Source of the DNA: Brevundimonas subvibrioides
GTDB lineage: Bacteria > Pseudomonadota > Alphaproteobacteria > Caulobacterales > Caulobacteraceae
Assembly (NCBI RefSeq): GCF_002280785.1
Contig: NZ_NCEQ01000013.1
Location: 62,001-126,000 of the forward strand
Length of the DNA stretch: 64,000 nt
Reading direction: 5' to 3'
Translations under genes and position numbers: made by a program
The notes under the pieces: model-generated
The model's input: the letters and a program-made list of their open reading frames with translations, nothing else
Told to the model about the DNA's origin: nothing
Databases searched by the model: none
In this document: piece by piece, positions 16,401 through 26,509 of the stretch
How the letters are laid out: every line of letters starts with the position of its first letter
How positions within the stretch are numbered: position 1 is the first letter of the stretch

Positions 16401-16943
16401 TCAGGTCAGCGGGGTCGTCTGGATGGCCGGGACCGGCGGCGTCACGGTCGGCGCCGGCGCGGTCGGGGTCACGCCGGTCGAAGGCGAAGCGCTGTAAGGG
16501 ACCGGGCCGGTCGGTTCGGTCACGGCTTCCGTGCGCGGCGCCACGGCGGGGGTCGCAGCGGCGCGACTTTCGACGGCGCCGACACGACGCTGAACCGCGG
16601 GAGGCGGGGTCGGGGCGGCTTCACGAACGACCGGAACCGGAGCGGCGGCGGGGCTCGTCAGGGCGGCCGGCGCGACCGAGCTTTCCAGCGGGGCAGGCGC
16701 GGCCTCGAGGGGCCGGACGATCGGCGCGCCGGGTTGGGGCTCGACGAGGGGCTGGGTCCCGGTTCCGCCGCCCATCATCATGGCCGCGCCACCGCCGATC
16801 AGGACCAGGGCGCCGATCGGCGCGAGGATCATCCACGTCCGCACACCCTTGTTCGCGCGCCTGGCGCGGGCGTAGCGGGGCACAAAGTTATCGGCCTCGA
16901 CCGAAGTGTTCCGAATGGCGTTGTCCGTATAGGTCACAGTCAT
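16401..16943 (-). CDS. Single-pass membrane protein with Pro/Ala-rich tail
   Basis: A 180-aa protein: about 40 basic N-terminal residues (NFVPRYARARRANKGVRTW), one transmembrane helix (MILAPIGALVLIGGGAAMMM), then a disordered Pro/Ala/Val-rich periplasmic tail. The ATG at 16943 is used, not the longer ORF, because GGAGGA precedes it at proper spacing and the extra N-terminus has no coding character. The layout matches the larger protein at 8416-9372, and the two may have related roles in the envelope. Function unknown. Confidence 0.7.
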   Translation of the reverse strand: MTVTYTDNAIRNTSVEADNFVPRYARARRANKGVRTWMILAPIGALVLIGGGAAMMMGGGTGTQPLVEPQPGAPIVRPLEAAPAPLESSVAPAALTSPAAAPVPVVREAAPTPPPAVQRRVGAVESRAAATPAVAPRTEAVTEPTGPVPYSASPSTGVTPTAPAPTVTPPVPAIQTTPLT

Positions 16944-17158
16944 CTGTGTTCCTCCAAGGTTATGCCAGAAAAACAGCCGTCGGCGATCGAGGTTCCGAAA
17001 CAACTCCTGTGCCTTCAAGAAACACCATCATCGACACAAACCGGTCTCGGTCTGAGACAATCATGGCCAAACCTTGACCCAGGCCGCGTTCAGGAGCAGG
17101 TAATCTTGATTGGAGCCCTGCGGGAGACTCGGCCCAAAGGAGCCCCTGCCTCGGGTTT

Positions 17159-17195
17159 GCCCGGCGGCGCCGACGCAACGGCGCCACGCCCGGGC
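17159..17195. other. Strong imperfect hairpin in a 358-bp intergenic region
   Basis: The region 16944-17301 has no gene. Inside it, an outer 6-bp stem (GCCCGG / CCGGGC) and an inner 6-bp stem (GGCGCC / GGCGCC, 8-base loop) stack with a small asymmetric bulge. It could be a leader structure of the acyl-CoA synthetase mRNA or part of a small RNA. No T-run follows, so it is not a simple terminator. Confidence 0.35.
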
Positions 17196-17301
17196 GGAAA
17201 CGTCGCCGACCGGCGTTACGGATTCCCCTGCCGGTTGACCCCGTCCCGCCGGTTGTTCATCACCGGTTTGACTTACGCCTGCATACGGAGCGACTGCGAC
17301 C

Positions 17302-19101
17302 ATGGGTTTGGCGGCCAACATCCGACGCGATCTCAAGTTCGCGGCCGGTCTGCGTCGGCTGCTCAAGCGCATCAAGCCGATCGCCCTCGATAGCGACGTT
17401 CTGGTCTGCGACGACTTCGAGGAAGCGGTCGATAAATTCTCTGACAATATCGCGCTCGAGGACGAGCACCGTTCGCTGACCTATCGCGACCTCGACGGCA
17501 TGGCGAACCGCTATGCCCATTGGGCGCGCAGCCGGAACCTGCGGCGCACAGACGTCATCGCACTGGTGATGACCAACCGCGCGGAATACATCGCCGCCTG
17601 GATGGGGTTCTCGAAGGCCGGCATCGCCACCGCCCTGATCAACACCAACCTGACCGGCCAGGCCCTGGCCCACTGCCTCAACATCGCCGGCGTCGCCGTG
17701 GTCGTGGCCGACGAGGAGACCTGGCGGAAGTGCGAAGAGGCCCGGCCCTTCGTCAGCCGCACCATGATGCTGTGGGTCCTGGGCCTGAGGGACGCCGACG
17801 AGGTCTCCGAGCGGCGCGGACTGGACAACGCCGTGCGCAGCGGATCGTCGGTGCGACCGAACCGCAGCATCCGCGACGGCCTCACCAACCGCGACACCGC
17901 CCTCTACATCTACACCTCCGGCACGACCGGCATGCCGAAGGCGGCGCGCATCCACCATGCCCGGGCACGGACCTATATGCGCGCCTTCGCCGGCTGCACC
18001 CAATCGACGCCGACGGACCGGATCTTCAATGTCCTGCCGCTCTATCATTCGACCGGCGGCCTGGTCGGTGTCGGCCCCGCCCTGCTGAACGGCGGGCGGC
18101 TGATCCTGCGGCGCAAATTCTCGACGTCCAGCTTCTGGCAGGACGTGAACACCTCCGGCGCGACGATGTTCGTCTATATCGGCGAACTGTGCCGCTACCT
18201 GGTGAACGGCCCGCCGCAGGAGGGCGAGCGCGGCCACAAGATCCGCCTGGCCTTCGGCAACGGCCTGCGCCCCGACGTCTGGCCGGACTTCCAGTCCCGC
18301 TTCGCCATTCCCGAGATTCTGGAGTTCTACGGCTCCACCGAAGGCAATGTCTCGCTGTTCAATTTCGACGGCAAGCAGGGCGCCATCGGGCGGGTCCCGA
18401 AATTCCTCAAGAAGCAGATCAACATCCGCCTGGTCGCCTTCGACGTCGATACCGAAGAGCCCGTGCGCCTGGCCAATGGCCTGGTGCGTGAGGCCTCGGC
18501 CGGCGAGATCGGCGAGGCCATCGGCATGATCGGCGACAACATCCGCCATGACTTCTCCGGCTATGCCGACAAGGCCGCCTCGGAGAAGAAGATCCTGACC
18601 GACGTGTTCCAGCGCGGGGATCGCTGGTTCCGCACCGGCGACCTGATGCGTCAGGATTCGGAGGGCTATTTCTACTTCGTCGACCGGATCGGCGACACGT
18701 TCCGCTGGAAGGGCGAGAACGTCTCGACTGCCGAGGTCGAACAGCGGCTGGCCGACGCGCCCGGCGTCAACGAGGTCATCGCCTACGGCGTCCCGGTGCC
18801 GGGCACCGACGGCAAGGCCGGCATGGTCACCGTGGTGGTCGAGGGACGGTTCTCAGCCAAGGATTTCGCCGCCTGGGCCGACGAACAGCTTCCGCCCTAT
18901 GCGCGGCCCGTGTTCGTACGCCTGGCCAAGACGCTGGAGACGACCGGGACTTTCAAATACCGCAAGGTCGATCTGGTGGCCGAGGGCTTCGATCCGGCGA
19001 AGATCGACGGCCAGATCTACGTTCGGGGCGGCAAGTCCGGCTACACCAAGCTGACCGCCGATGGTTTCGCCGCCATCCAGAGCGGCCACAACCGGCTTTA
19101 G
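17302..19101 (+). CDS. Long/very-long-chain acyl-CoA synthetase (FATP-type)
   Basis: A 599-aa adenylate-forming enzyme that activates fatty acids as CoA thioesters. The AMP/P-loop motif YTSGTTGMPKAARIHH begins near residue 204. EFYGSTEGN is the adenine/acyl motif, RWFRTGDLMRQDSEGYFYFV and GDTFRWKGENVSTAEVEQ cover the hinge, and the catalytic Lys region is TGTFKYRKVDLV. The FWKGENVSTAEVE type and overall length match the FATP/very-long-chain group rather than classical FadD. The N-terminus has a basic amphipathic stretch that may bind membrane. Stands alone; a hairpin follows its stop directly. Confidence 0.92.
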   Translation: MGLAANIRRDLKFAAGLRRLLKRIKPIALDSDVLVCDDFEEAVDKFSDNIALEDEHRSLTYRDLDGMANRYAHWARSRNLRRTDVIALVMTNRAEYIAAWMGFSKAGIATALINTNLTGQALAHCLNIAGVAVVVADEETWRKCEEARPFVSRTMMLWVLGLRDADEVSERRGLDNAVRSGSSVRPNRSIRDGLTNRDTALYIYTSGTTGMPKAARIHHARARTYMRAFAGCTQSTPTDRIFNVLPLYHSTGGLVGVGPALLNGGRLILRRKFSTSSFWQDVNTSGATMFVYIGELCRYLVNGPPQEGERGHKIRLAFGNGLRPDVWPDFQSRFAIPEILEFYGSTEGNVSLFNFDGKQGAIGRVPKFLKKQINIRLVAFDVDTEEPVRLANGLVREASAGEIGEAIGMIGDNIRHDFSGYADKAASEKKILTDVFQRGDRWFRTGDLMRQDSEGYFYFVDRIGDTFRWKGENVSTAEVEQRLADAPGVNEVIAYGVPVPGTDGKAGMVTVVVEGRFSAKDFAAWADEQLPPYARPVFVRLAKTLETTGTFKYRKVDLVAEGFDPAKIDGQIYVRGGKSGYTKLTADGFAAIQSGHNRL

Positions 19102-19132
19102 TCCTCCCCCTGCGCTTGGCTTTGGGGAGGAC
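19101..19132. terminator. Hairpin after the acyl-CoA synthetase gene
   Basis: A 9-bp stem (GTCCTCCCC / GGGGAGGAC) starting at the last base of the stop codon. There is no T-run, so termination is uncertain; it may be a decayed fragment of a family D repeat, which has the same CCTCCCCC ends. Confidence 0.45.
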
Positions 19133-19198
19133 TAAGCGACCGTTAATCATTAATGGCGAAGGTCGGCATCTCTGCTCCCGGGGACGTCGGACCGCCAA

Positions 19199-20071
19199 AT
19201 GTTTCAGATCATCGGCATCGTCATGCTGTTCGGCATGGTGTTCGGCAGCTACGCCCTGGCCGGGGGCAAGTTCGAGGTCATCATCCACGCCGCGCCACAC
19301 GAGTTGATGGCCATTGGCGGTTCGGCCATCGCCGCCTTCCTGATCTCCAACTCGATCGGCGTCGTGAAGTCAGCCATGGGCGGATTAGGCAAGGCCTTCG
19401 CCGGGCCGAAGTGGAAGAAGCAGGACTACAAGGACCTGCTCAGCCTCCTGTTCGCCCTGACCAAGACGATGAAGTCCAAGGGCGTCATCGCCCTGGAAAG
19501 CCATATCGAGAAGCCCGGCGAGTCCACGATCTTCCAGAAGTATCCGAAGGTCATGAAGGACCATTTCGCGATCGATTTCATCTGCGACACCCTGCGGATG
19601 ATGACGATGAACCTCGAGGATCCTCACCAGATCGAGGACGCGATGGAAAAACAACTGGAGAAGCATCACCACGAGGCGGCCGGCGCGCCGCACGCGCTTC
19701 AGAACATGGCCGACGCCCTGCCCGCTCTCGGCATCGTCGCAGCCGTTCTGGGGGTCATCAAGACCATGGGATCGATCACCGAACCGCCGGAAGTCCTCGG
19801 CGGGATGATCGGGGGAGCCCTGGTCGGCACCTTCATGGGCGTATTCCTGGCCTATGGCCTGGTCGGACCGCTGGCGGCGCGCCTGCAGGCGATCGTCGAC
19901 GAGGAGGCGGCGTTCTACAAGATCATCCAGTCGGTGCTGGTCGCCCACCTGCACGGCAACGCGGCGCAGATCTCGGTCGAGATCGGACGCGGCGACATCC
20001 CGTCGTCGGCCCAGCCGTCGTTCATGGAGATGGAAGAACACCTTGCGGCGAACCCGCCCGAGGCCGCCTGA
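19199..20071 (+). CDS. motA: Flagellar motor stator protein MotA
   Basis: A 290-aa inner-membrane protein with four helices, two near the N-terminus (IIGIVMLFGMVFGSYALAGG and ELMAIGGSAIAAFLISNS) and two in the C-terminal half (LPALGIVAAVLGVIKTMG, GTFMGVFLAYGLVGPLA). Between them is the large cytoplasmic domain (FALTKTMKSKGVIALESHIE, FICDTLRMMTM) that touches the rotor protein FliG. With MotB it forms the proton-driven stator. MotB is not adjacent, which agrees with the unlinked motA and motB of Caulobacter. Length and motifs are complete. Confidence 0.96.
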   Translation: MFQIIGIVMLFGMVFGSYALAGGKFEVIIHAAPHELMAIGGSAIAAFLISNSIGVVKSAMGGLGKAFAGPKWKKQDYKDLLSLLFALTKTMKSKGVIALESHIEKPGESTIFQKYPKVMKDHFAIDFICDTLRMMTMNLEDPHQIEDAMEKQLEKHHHEAAGAPHALQNMADALPALGIVAAVLGVIKTMGSITEPPEVLGGMIGGALVGTFMGVFLAYGLVGPLAARLQAIVDEEAAFYKIIQSVLVAHLHGNAAQISVEIGRGDIPSSAQPSFMEMEEHLAANPPEAA

Positions 20072-20331
20072 TCATTTCGTTCGAGGGCGCCGGAACACGG
20101 CGTTCTCACGCAGGCTCCCGACAGGTCACGATCCCGTCAGCCCGGGGAGCGGCCCCCAGGGCGGTTGATCGAAGGCGGTAAACGGCTTCGCCCCTCGGGC
20201 GTAACCTTCCCCGAAGGCGGACGATCACGAAGCCGTGAGATTTCGCTTGCGAATCCGCTCACGATCCCGTTATCTCCCCAACGGAGAGGATTCATGACCT
20301 CTCTTGAACCCCCTTCTGAAGGATATACATC

Positions 20332-20607
20332 ATGCGCATCGTCGCCCTGATCGCCGCCTCCGCCGCCGCCCTGACCCTGGCTGCTTGCCAACCCGCCGCC
20401 GAAGACAAGGCCGCTGACGCTTCGGCTGACGCCACTGCCGCCGCCGACACCGCCACGGACGCTGCTGCGACCGCCGACGCTGCCGCCACGGACGCTGCTG
20501 CCGCTGCTGGTGAAGCCGCTGCCGCCGCTGCCCCGGCCGCTGAAGGCGCTATGGCCCCGGCTGCTGACGCCGCCGCCGCTGCTCCGGCCGCTCCGGCCGC
20601 TCACTAA
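20332..20607 (+). CDS. Very alanine-rich small lipoprotein
   Basis: A 91-aa lipoprotein: signal peptide with lipobox LAAC (Cys about residue 19), then almost only Ala, Asp, Thr and Glu (ADATAAADTATDAAATADAA) ending in PAAPAAH. The mature part is acidic and helical or disordered. It uses GCT alanine codons far more than its neighbours, a sign of high expression or of slippage-prone repeats. A GAAGGA ribosome-binding site lies 9 bases upstream. It has its own strong terminator. It may be an abundant envelope spacer; no function is known. Confidence 0.8.
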   Translation: MRIVALIAASAAALTLAACQPAAEDKAADASADATAAADTATDAAATADAAATDAAAAAGEAAAAAAPAAEGAMAPAADAAAAAPAAPAAH

Positions 20608-20629
20608 GTCCTCACGGACCTGGTATTCG

Positions 20630-20684
20630 GACGGAGTTCGCTCCGTCTGACGGAAAGGGATCGCCTCCGGGCGGTCCCTTTTTT
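20630..20684 (+). terminator. UUCG hairpin plus rho-independent terminator
   Basis: First a 7-bp stem with the very stable TTCG loop (GACGGAG-TTCG-CTCCGTC, 20630-20647), then a second stem GGGATCGCC / GGCGGTCCC (20657-20678) followed by six T's. Together they end the Ala-rich lipoprotein transcript and may protect its 3' end. Confidence 0.85.
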
Positions 20685-20722
20685 CGTGCCCGCGATACGC
20701 CACGCCGCCTATAGACCCCGCG

Positions 20723-22543
20723 ATGACCGATACGGATGACCGCGACCCCAGGCTGGTCTGGACCGAGGCCGGAGAGCCCCGGTCGGGCCGGTACGGCGAC
20801 GTCTATTTCTCGGCCGAAGACGGGCTGGCCGAAACCCGGGCGGTCTTCCTGACCGGATGCGGCCTGCCCGAGGCCTGGGCCGGTCGTCGGGATTTCACCG
20901 TCGCCGAGCTGGGCTTCGGCAGCGGGCTGAACATCGCCGCCCTGCTCGACCTGTGGCGGCGACATCGTCCCGAAGACGGGCGGCTGCACATCTTCTCCAT
21001 CGAGGGCTATCCGCTGGACGCCGACCAGGCGAGCCGCGCCCTGTCCGCCTGGCCCGAGATTCACGAGGCGACGGCGGCGCTCGTCGAGCGCTGGCCGGCC
21101 ACGACCCCGGGCTTCCATCGCATCGACCTGCCGGAGTTCCACGCCGTGCTCGACCTCGCCGTGGGCGAGGCGGAATGGGCCCTGGGTCAATGGACGGGCC
21201 GCGCCGACGCCTGGTTCCTGGACGGGTTCGCGCCCTCGGTGAACCCGGGCATGTGGTCCGAGGCCGTCTTCGATCAGATCGCCGCGAAGTCGGCGCCCGA
21301 CGCCCGCGTCGCGACCTTCACCGTCGCAGGCCTGGTTCGTCGCGGTCTGGCCGAGCGCGGCTTCGCCGTCGAGAAACGCCCCGGACACGGCCGCAAGCGC
21401 GAGCGGCTCGAGGCGCGCCGGACCGGTGATCCCGCCGTCGCCCCGCCGCCCCGCTGCGTGATCGTCATCGGCGCGGGGATCGCCGGAGCCGCTGTGGCGC
21501 GCGCCTTGACGGCTGCGGGTCTCACACCTGTTGTGATCGAGGCCGATGGCCCCGGAGCGGGCGCGTCCGGCTTTCCGGCCGCCCTGGTGACGCCGCGCTT
21601 CGATCTCGGCGACGAGCCGGTGGCCGCCCTGTTCGCCCAGGCGCTGGAGCGGGCCGGCGCCGTTTACAGCCTCTTGCCCGGCGCGGTCATTGCGCGCGGC
21701 GTGCTGCAACTCGCAGGCACGGAACGCGATGCCCGACGCTTCGAGCGGATCGCAACCCAGCCGATCTGGGCAGACGGCGAGATCACCCTGGCGAACGACA
21801 GCGAAGCGTCCCGCATCGCCGGCGAGCCGGTCGAGGGCCCGGGCCTGTGCATGGCCTCCGCCTTCGTCGTCGCTCCGCCCACGATCCTGAGGACGTGGCT
21901 CAGTCCCGACTCGGTACGCGCCGGAAAGGCGGCGCGCGTCGAACCTCATGCCGGAGGATGGCGGGTGCTTGATGCGACCGGCGCCCTGATCGCGGAGGCG
22001 GAAACGGTGGTGCTGTGCGCAGGCGCGGGCTCCATCGGCCTGGCGCCGGATCTGCGCCTGTCGCCGGTGCGGGGCCAGGCCGAATGGGTCGAAGGGGAAG
22101 GCGAACCCGCAGCCATGGCCTGGGGCGGCTATCTCGCGCCGACGGGGACCGGCTTCCTGTTCGGGGCCACCCACGACCGGGACGATACCGCCACGGACAT
22201 CCGTCCGGCCGACACGGAGCGGAATCTCGCCGCGCTCGCGGCCCGCCTGCCGGGTCTCGCCGCAGGCATCGCGCCGGACGCCGTCCGCTCCCGGGTCGCG
22301 ACCCGGGCGACCACGCGAGACCGCCTGCCGATCGCCGGCGCCGTGCCCGGCCATGCCGGCCTGTTCGTCCTTGGGGGCCTGGGATCGCGAGGCTTCTGCC
22401 TCGCGCCTCTGCTGGGAGAACATGTCGCCGCTCTGGTCTCGGGCCAGCCCTCGCCCCTGCCCCGCAATGTCATCGAGCGGATCACGCCGTCGCGAGCGGC
22501 CCTTGCGCCCGGCGCAAGGCCGGAGGACGGTCGCGGCGTCTAG
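20723..22543 (+). CDS. mnmC: Bifunctional tRNA modification enzyme MnmC
   Basis: A 606-aa two-domain protein. The N-terminal methyltransferase (MnmC2, residues about 1-230) shows ELGFGSGLNIAALLDLW (SAM site) and WFLDGFAPSVNPGMWSE. The C-terminal FAD oxidoreductase (MnmC1) begins at CVIVIGAGIAGAAVARAL (about 247) and ends with LFVLGGLGSRGFCLAPLL. The pair converts cmnm5U to mnm5U at the wobble base of certain tRNAs. It follows the lipoprotein terminator, so it has its own promoter, and a lipoprotein gene follows 21 bp after. Confidence 0.93.
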   Translation: MTDTDDRDPRLVWTEAGEPRSGRYGDVYFSAEDGLAETRAVFLTGCGLPEAWAGRRDFTVAELGFGSGLNIAALLDLWRRHRPEDGRLHIFSIEGYPLDADQASRALSAWPEIHEATAALVERWPATTPGFHRIDLPEFHAVLDLAVGEAEWALGQWTGRADAWFLDGFAPSVNPGMWSEAVFDQIAAKSAPDARVATFTVAGLVRRGLAERGFAVEKRPGHGRKRERLEARRTGDPAVAPPPRCVIVIGAGIAGAAVARALTAAGLTPVVIEADGPGAGASGFPAALVTPRFDLGDEPVAALFAQALERAGAVYSLLPGAVIARGVLQLAGTERDARRFERIATQPIWADGEITLANDSEASRIAGEPVEGPGLCMASAFVVAPPTILRTWLSPDSVRAGKAARVEPHAGGWRVLDATGALIAEAETVVLCAGAGSIGLAPDLRLSPVRGQAEWVEGEGEPAAMAWGGYLAPTGTGFLFGATHDRDDTATDIRPADTERNLAALAARLPGLAAGIAPDAVRSRVATRATTRDRLPIAGAVPGHAGLFVLGGLGSRGFCLAPLLGEHVAALVSGQPSPLPRNVIERITPSRAALAPGARPEDGRGV

Positions 22544-22564
22544 TTGGAAAGAGGAGACGCCGCT

Positions 22565-22975
22565 GTGCGCCGACCGATCGCCCTTGTCATCGTCCTGTCC
22601 AGCATCGCCGCATGCGCCCCCACCGAAGGCGCCGCGCCCGGCTCCGGGATCGGCACGCCCGACGGCGGCGCGCGCCAGTGCTTCCAGCCCGACCGGATCA
22701 CCAACTTCACGCGAGGCGGGACCGAGCAGATCTACGTCAAGGTCCTGGGCGGCGGCGTGTTCGCGATCCAGGCGGGCGGCTGCCCCGATATCGGAAACGC
22801 CAACGCCCTGGTCATCACGCCGGCGACGGGGATCGGCAGTCAGGTCTGCGTCGGCGACAGTGCACGGATCACCTTGCCGAACGCCCGCTTCGGCCCGGAC
22901 CAGTGCTTCGCGCGCATCGAACGCTCCCTGACCGAGGCCGAGGTCGAGGCCTTGCCGGGGCGCCAGCGCCCCTGA
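22565..22975 (+). CDS. DUF6491-type lipoprotein
   Basis: A 136-aa lipoprotein (lipobox IAAC) with the pattern CFQPDRITNF..., Y-V-K-V-LGGGVFAIQAGGCPDIGNANAL and VCVGDSARI seen in the DUF6491 family of Caulobacterales and sphingomonads. The GTG at 22565 was chosen because GAGGAG lies 8 bases upstream; the ORF could also start earlier at 22544. It probably shares the mnmC transcript. It ends one base from the convergent mutase gene. Four conserved Cys residues may form disulfides in the periplasm. Confidence 0.72.
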   Translation: MRRPIALVIVLSSIAACAPTEGAAPGSGIGTPDGGARQCFQPDRITNFTRGGTEQIYVKVLGGGVFAIQAGGCPDIGNANALVITPATGIGSQVCVGDSARITLPNARFGPDQCFARIERSLTEAEVEALPGRQRP

Positions 22976-22976
22976 T

Positions 22977-25121
22977 TCAGGCCTTCTGGGCGTATCCCAG
23001 CTTGCGATTCAGCTTCTCGATCAGGTCGATGGCCGTGTCGGCGATGACGGATCCGGGCGGGTAGACGGCGGCCACGCCCATATCCAGCAGGGTCTGGACG
23101 TCAGCGGGAGGAATGACCCCGCCGACCGTCACCATGATGTCGGAGCGGCCCAGCTTCTTCAGTTCGGCGATCAGCGCGGGCGCCAGGGTCAGGTGCCCGG
23201 CCGCCAGGGACGAGGCCCCGACGACGTGGACATTGTTGTTCACCGCATCGCGCGCCGCCTCTTCCGGTGTCTGGAACAGGGGACCGGCGACGGCGTCGAG
23301 ACCGAGGTCGCCAAAGGCGGTTGCGACGACCTTCTGGCCGCGGTCGTGACCGTCCTGGCCCAGTTTGGCGATCAGGATACGCGGCGGGCCGCCGTCGTTC
23401 TCGACGAAGGCGGCGACCATGTCGCGGGCGCGCGAGATCCTGGGATTGGCCCCGGCCTCCCTGGCATAGACTCCCGAGACGGTCTTCACCGTCGCGACGT
23501 GGCGGCCGAAGGCGGCTTCCAGCGCGTCGGACATCTCGCCGACCGTGGCGTGGGCGCGACCGGCGCGGACGCAGAGTTCGAGCAGGTTCTCCGTGCCCTT
23601 GGCGCCGGCAGTCAGGGCGTCGAGCGCGGCCTGGCATTTCGCCTCGTCGCGTTCGGCGCGGAGCCGCTTCAACTTCTCGATCTGCGCCGACAGCACGGCG
23701 GCGTTGTCGACCTTCATCACCGGAATGTCGTCCGCGACGTCGTTCAGGTAGCGGTTCACGCCCACGACCGTCTGCTGGCCGGTATCGATGCGGGCCTGTG
23801 TTCTTGCCGCCGCCTCCTCGATCCGCAGCTTGGGCAGGCCGGCCTCGATGGCCCTGGCCATGCCGCCGAGTTCACGGACCTCGGCCATGTGGGCGCGGGC
23901 GCGTTCGGCCAGTTCGTGGGTCAGGCGTTCGACGAAGAAGCTGCCGCCCCAGGGGTCGATGACCCGGGTCAGGCCGGTCTCGAGCTGCAGCAACAGCTGG
24001 GTGTTGCGCGCGATGCGGGCCGAGAAGTCGGTCGGCAGGGCGAGGGCCTCGTCGAGCGAATTGGTGTGCAGGGACTGGGTCTGGCCGCCCGCCGCGGCCA
24101 TGGCCTCGACCATGGTCCGGGGCACATTGTTGAACACGTCCTGGGCCGCCAGCGACCAGCCGGAGGTCTGGCAGTGGGCGCGCAGCGACAGGCTGCGTTG
24201 GTCCTTCGGCGCGAACTCGGCCTGGACCGCCTCGGCCCACAGCAGGCGGCCGGCGCGGAGCTTGGCCACCTCCATGAAATAGTCCATGCCGATGGCCCAG
24301 AAGAAGCTCAGGCGCGGCGCGAACCGGTCGACGTCCATGCCCGCCGCCACCCCGGCGCGGATGTATTCCAGCCCGTCGGACAGGGTGTAGGCCAGCTCCA
24401 GGTCAGCGGAGGCCCCGGCCTCCTGCATGTGATAGCCGGAGATGGAGATGGAGTTGAACTTCGGCGTCTCCTGCGCCGTCCAGGCGAAGATGTCGGCGAT
24501 GATCCGCATCGAGGGCCCGGGCGGATAGATGTAGGTGTTGCGGACCATGAACTCCTTGAGGATGTCGTTCTGGATGGTCCCGGTCAGGGCCTTGTGCTCG
24601 ACGCCCTGCTCTTCCGCCGCGACGACATAAAGGGCCAGGATCGGCAGGACGGCGCCGTTCATGGTCATCGACACCGACATCTGGTCCAGCGGAATGCCGT
24701 CAAACAGGGTCCGCATGTCGAGGATGGAATCGATGGCCACGCCGGCCATGCCGACGTCGCCGGCGACGCGCGGGTGGTCGGAGTCGTAGCCCCGGTGGGT
24801 GGCCAGGTCGAAGGCGATGCTGAGCCCCTTCTGACCGGCCGCGAGGTTGCGGCGATAGAAGGCGTTGGAGGCCTCGGCGGTGGAGAAGCCGGCGTACTGG
24901 CGGACGGTCCAGGGGTTGGATGCGTACATGGTCGGATAGGGGCCGCGCACGAACGGCGCGAACCCGGGCAGGCCGTCGGTGAAGCCGAGGTCGGCGGTGG
25001 CGGCCGCGTCATAGGCGGAGGCGATGTCGATGCCTTCGGGCGTGCGGATGGGCGCGCGGTCGAGGGCGCCGTTCAGCGGCGACAGGTCGAGGGCGGTTCT
25101 GGTAAAATCAGGGGTGGTCAT
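22977..25121 (-). CDS. mutB: Methylmalonyl-CoA mutase large subunit
   Basis: A 714-aa B12-dependent mutase that interconverts methylmalonyl-CoA and succinyl-CoA in propionate and odd-chain/branched catabolism. The TIM-barrel domain shows [20 protein letters not shown] near residue 60, [14 protein letters not shown] and [15 protein letters not shown]. The cobalamin-binding domain has [13 protein letters not shown] (about residue 587 on), the DxHxxG motif. Complete length. Its start overlaps the stop of the small subunit by ATGA. No meaB or epimerase is adjacent. Confidence 0.96.
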   Translation of the reverse strand: MTTPDFTRTALDLSPLNGALDRAPIRTPEGIDIASAYDAAATADLGFTDGLPGFAPFVRGPYPTMYASNPWTVRQYAGFSTAEASNAFYRRNLAAGQKGLSIAFDLATHRGYDSDHPRVAGDVGMAGVAIDSILDMRTLFDGIPLDQMSVSMTMNGAVLPILALYVVAAEEQGVEHKALTGTIQNDILKEFMVRNTYIYPPGPSMRIIADIFAWTAQETPKFNSISISGYHMQEAGASADLELAYTLSDGLEYIRAGVAAGMDVDRFAPRLSFFWAIGMDYFMEVAKLRAGRLLWAEAVQAEFAPKDQRSLSLRAHCQTSGWSLAAQDVFNNVPRTMVEAMAAAGGQTQSLHTNSLDEALALPTDFSARIARNTQLLLQLETGLTRVIDPWGGSFFVERLTHELAERARAHMAEVRELGGMARAIEAGLPKLRIEEAAARTQARIDTGQQTVVGVNRYLNDVADDIPVMKVDNAAVLSAQIEKLKRLRAERDEAKCQAALDALTAGAKGTENLLELCVRAGRAHATVGEMSDALEAAFGRHVATVKTVSGVYAREAGANPRISRARDMVAAFVENDGGPPRILIAKLGQDGHDRGQKVVATAFGDLGLDAVAGPLFQTPEEAARDAVNNNVHVVGASSLAAGHLTLAPALIAELKKLGRSDIMVTVGGVIPPADVQTLLDMGVAAVYPPGSVIADTAIDLIEKLNRKLGYAQKA

Positions 25122-26509
25122 GCCGCCGTCTCCTGCTCAAAGGCTTCGGCCCAGCGCAAGGGCGGCAGAGGCGGACAGCGGTCGCCGCCGGAGCCCGGGG
25201 TTTGGGCGGTCGAGGGCTCGACGGACACGGGGCGGACGTCAGCGTCGACGAACTTCGTAACCCCGACCATCTGGCCGCCGCCTTCGGACAGGGCGGCCTT
25301 GCCGGAAGCGCGAGAGGCGGCAATCCGCTGCTGGAGGGCGCCGCCGCGCAGGGAGGCGACGATGCCGCCCTCGCGCTCGATGCGCTGGAACTCGGCCCAG
25401 CCGGCTTCGGCGAGATCGCGGGTGCGGTGATCAAGATACCAGGACCCTGCCGCAGGATCAGCGACGCGGCCGATGTGGGCCTCTTCCATCAGGATCAGCT
25501 GGGTGTTGCGGGCCTGACGACGGGCGGAGGCGTCGGGACGGCCGAGCGCGCGGCTGAAGCCGTCGAGCACCACCGCATCCGCCCCGCCCACAGCCCCGGC
25601 GAAGCCGGCGGCGGTGAGGCGCAGCAGGTTTGGCCAGGGGTCCTTGGCCGCCAGCATTCGGCGCGAGGAGCGGGCCTCGATCCGGGCGGAGGTCTCATGG
25701 CCGAAGGCCCCGGAAATCGAACGCCAGATCAGGCGCAGCGCCCGGACCTTGGCCAGGCTATCGAAATACTCGGCGTCGACGCTGACGCCCAGGACCGTCC
25801 CGGTCAGGCCGCGCTCGATGGGCAGGCCCGCGTCCACGGCGGCATTCAGACAGGCGGCGGCGGCGGCGGCGGCGAAGCCCAGTTCCTGGCCGGCGGAGCC
25901 ACCGGCCTCGTGCGCGGCCCGGCCGGTGGCGAGGAAGAAACTGGCTTCCGGATAGGCCCCGGCGTGGCGGGCCGCGGTGTTGGCGGCGAGGCTGATATGC
26001 TCCTCGATCGAACGGGGCGAGCCGCCCGTCGCGGCGAAGGCGCTCACCGGGTCCATGTGGAACATCAGCTTCGCGCGGGGGGAACCCTTGGCGACGACGG
26101 CCAGGGCGTTGGCGGCGTCCGGTCCGGCGAGACCGGCGTCGAGGCCGACAGGGGCCAGCTCCAGCGCCACGCCGTGCAGCGCCCGGCCGAGTGGTCCGCT
26201 ATCGGTCAGAACCTCGCCTGAGAGGATGACCGAGGCGGCGCCGCCTTCGAGATCGGCGAGGACCGCCGCATTGGCGGCCTCGGGGTCATCGCTCTCGACC
26301 TGGGTGCGCAGGTCCCAGGGGCGACCATCGGCGTCCGATGTCCGGGGCGCGAAGACCGCCGCGGTCGCATTGGCCCGGCCGTATAGCGGACGCGTCGTCA
26401 GGTGGTCGGCGTCGAGATGGACGAGGCCCTCGACCGGCCTGCCCTTCAGCGCCTTCTCGGCCTCGGCGCGCCAATCGGCGGGCGACGGGATCGGGAAGGG
26501 CTGGGACAT
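25118..26509 (-). CDS. mutA: Methylmalonyl-CoA mutase small subunit
   Basis: A 463-aa paralogue of the large subunit. It keeps the barrel fold ([38 protein letters not shown]) but lacks the DxHxxG cobalamin motif and the catalytic residues, as expected for the structural subunit. It forms the heterodimer with MutB. The ATG at 26509 is used because a GGAG site precedes it; the ORF's earlier ATG at 26530 has none. Transcribed first, directly coupled to mutB. Confidence 0.93.
   Translation of the reverse strand: MSQPFPIPSPADWRAEAEKALKGRPVEGLVHLDADHLTTRPLYGRANATAAVFAPRTSDADGRPWDLRTQVESDDPEAANAAVLADLEGGAASVILSGEVLTDSGPLGRALHGVALELAPVGLDAGLAGPDAANALAVVAKGSPRAKLMFHMDPVSAFAATGGSPRSIEEHISLAANTAARHAGAYPEASFFLATGRAAHEAGGSAGQELGFAAAAAAACLNAAVDAGLPIERGLTGTVLGVSVDAEYFDSLAKVRALRLIWRSISGAFGHETSARIEARSSRRMLAAKDPWPNLLRLTAAGFAGAVGGADAVVLDGFSRALGRPDASARRQARNTQLILMEEAHIGRVADPAAGSWYLDHRTRDLAEAGWAEFQRIEREGGIVASLRGGALQQRIAASRASGKAALSEGGGQMVGVTKFVDADVRPVSVEPSTAQTPGSGGDRCPPLPPLRWAEAFEQETAA

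Noticed and set aside
17259-17278. ACCGGT-centred site upstream of the acyl-CoA synthetase as a fourth LacI operator
   Set aside because: It lacks the GTCA part shared by the three island sites, and the gene is not part of the uronate pathway.
19149-19165. TTAATCATTAA upstream of motA as a CtrA site
   Set aside because: CtrA sites have TTAA-N7-TTAA spacing; here the spacing is three, so it was not called.
20332-20607. Ala-rich lipoprotein as an entericidin
   Set aside because: Entericidins are much shorter and lack the long Ala/Asp repeat; only the lipobox is shared.
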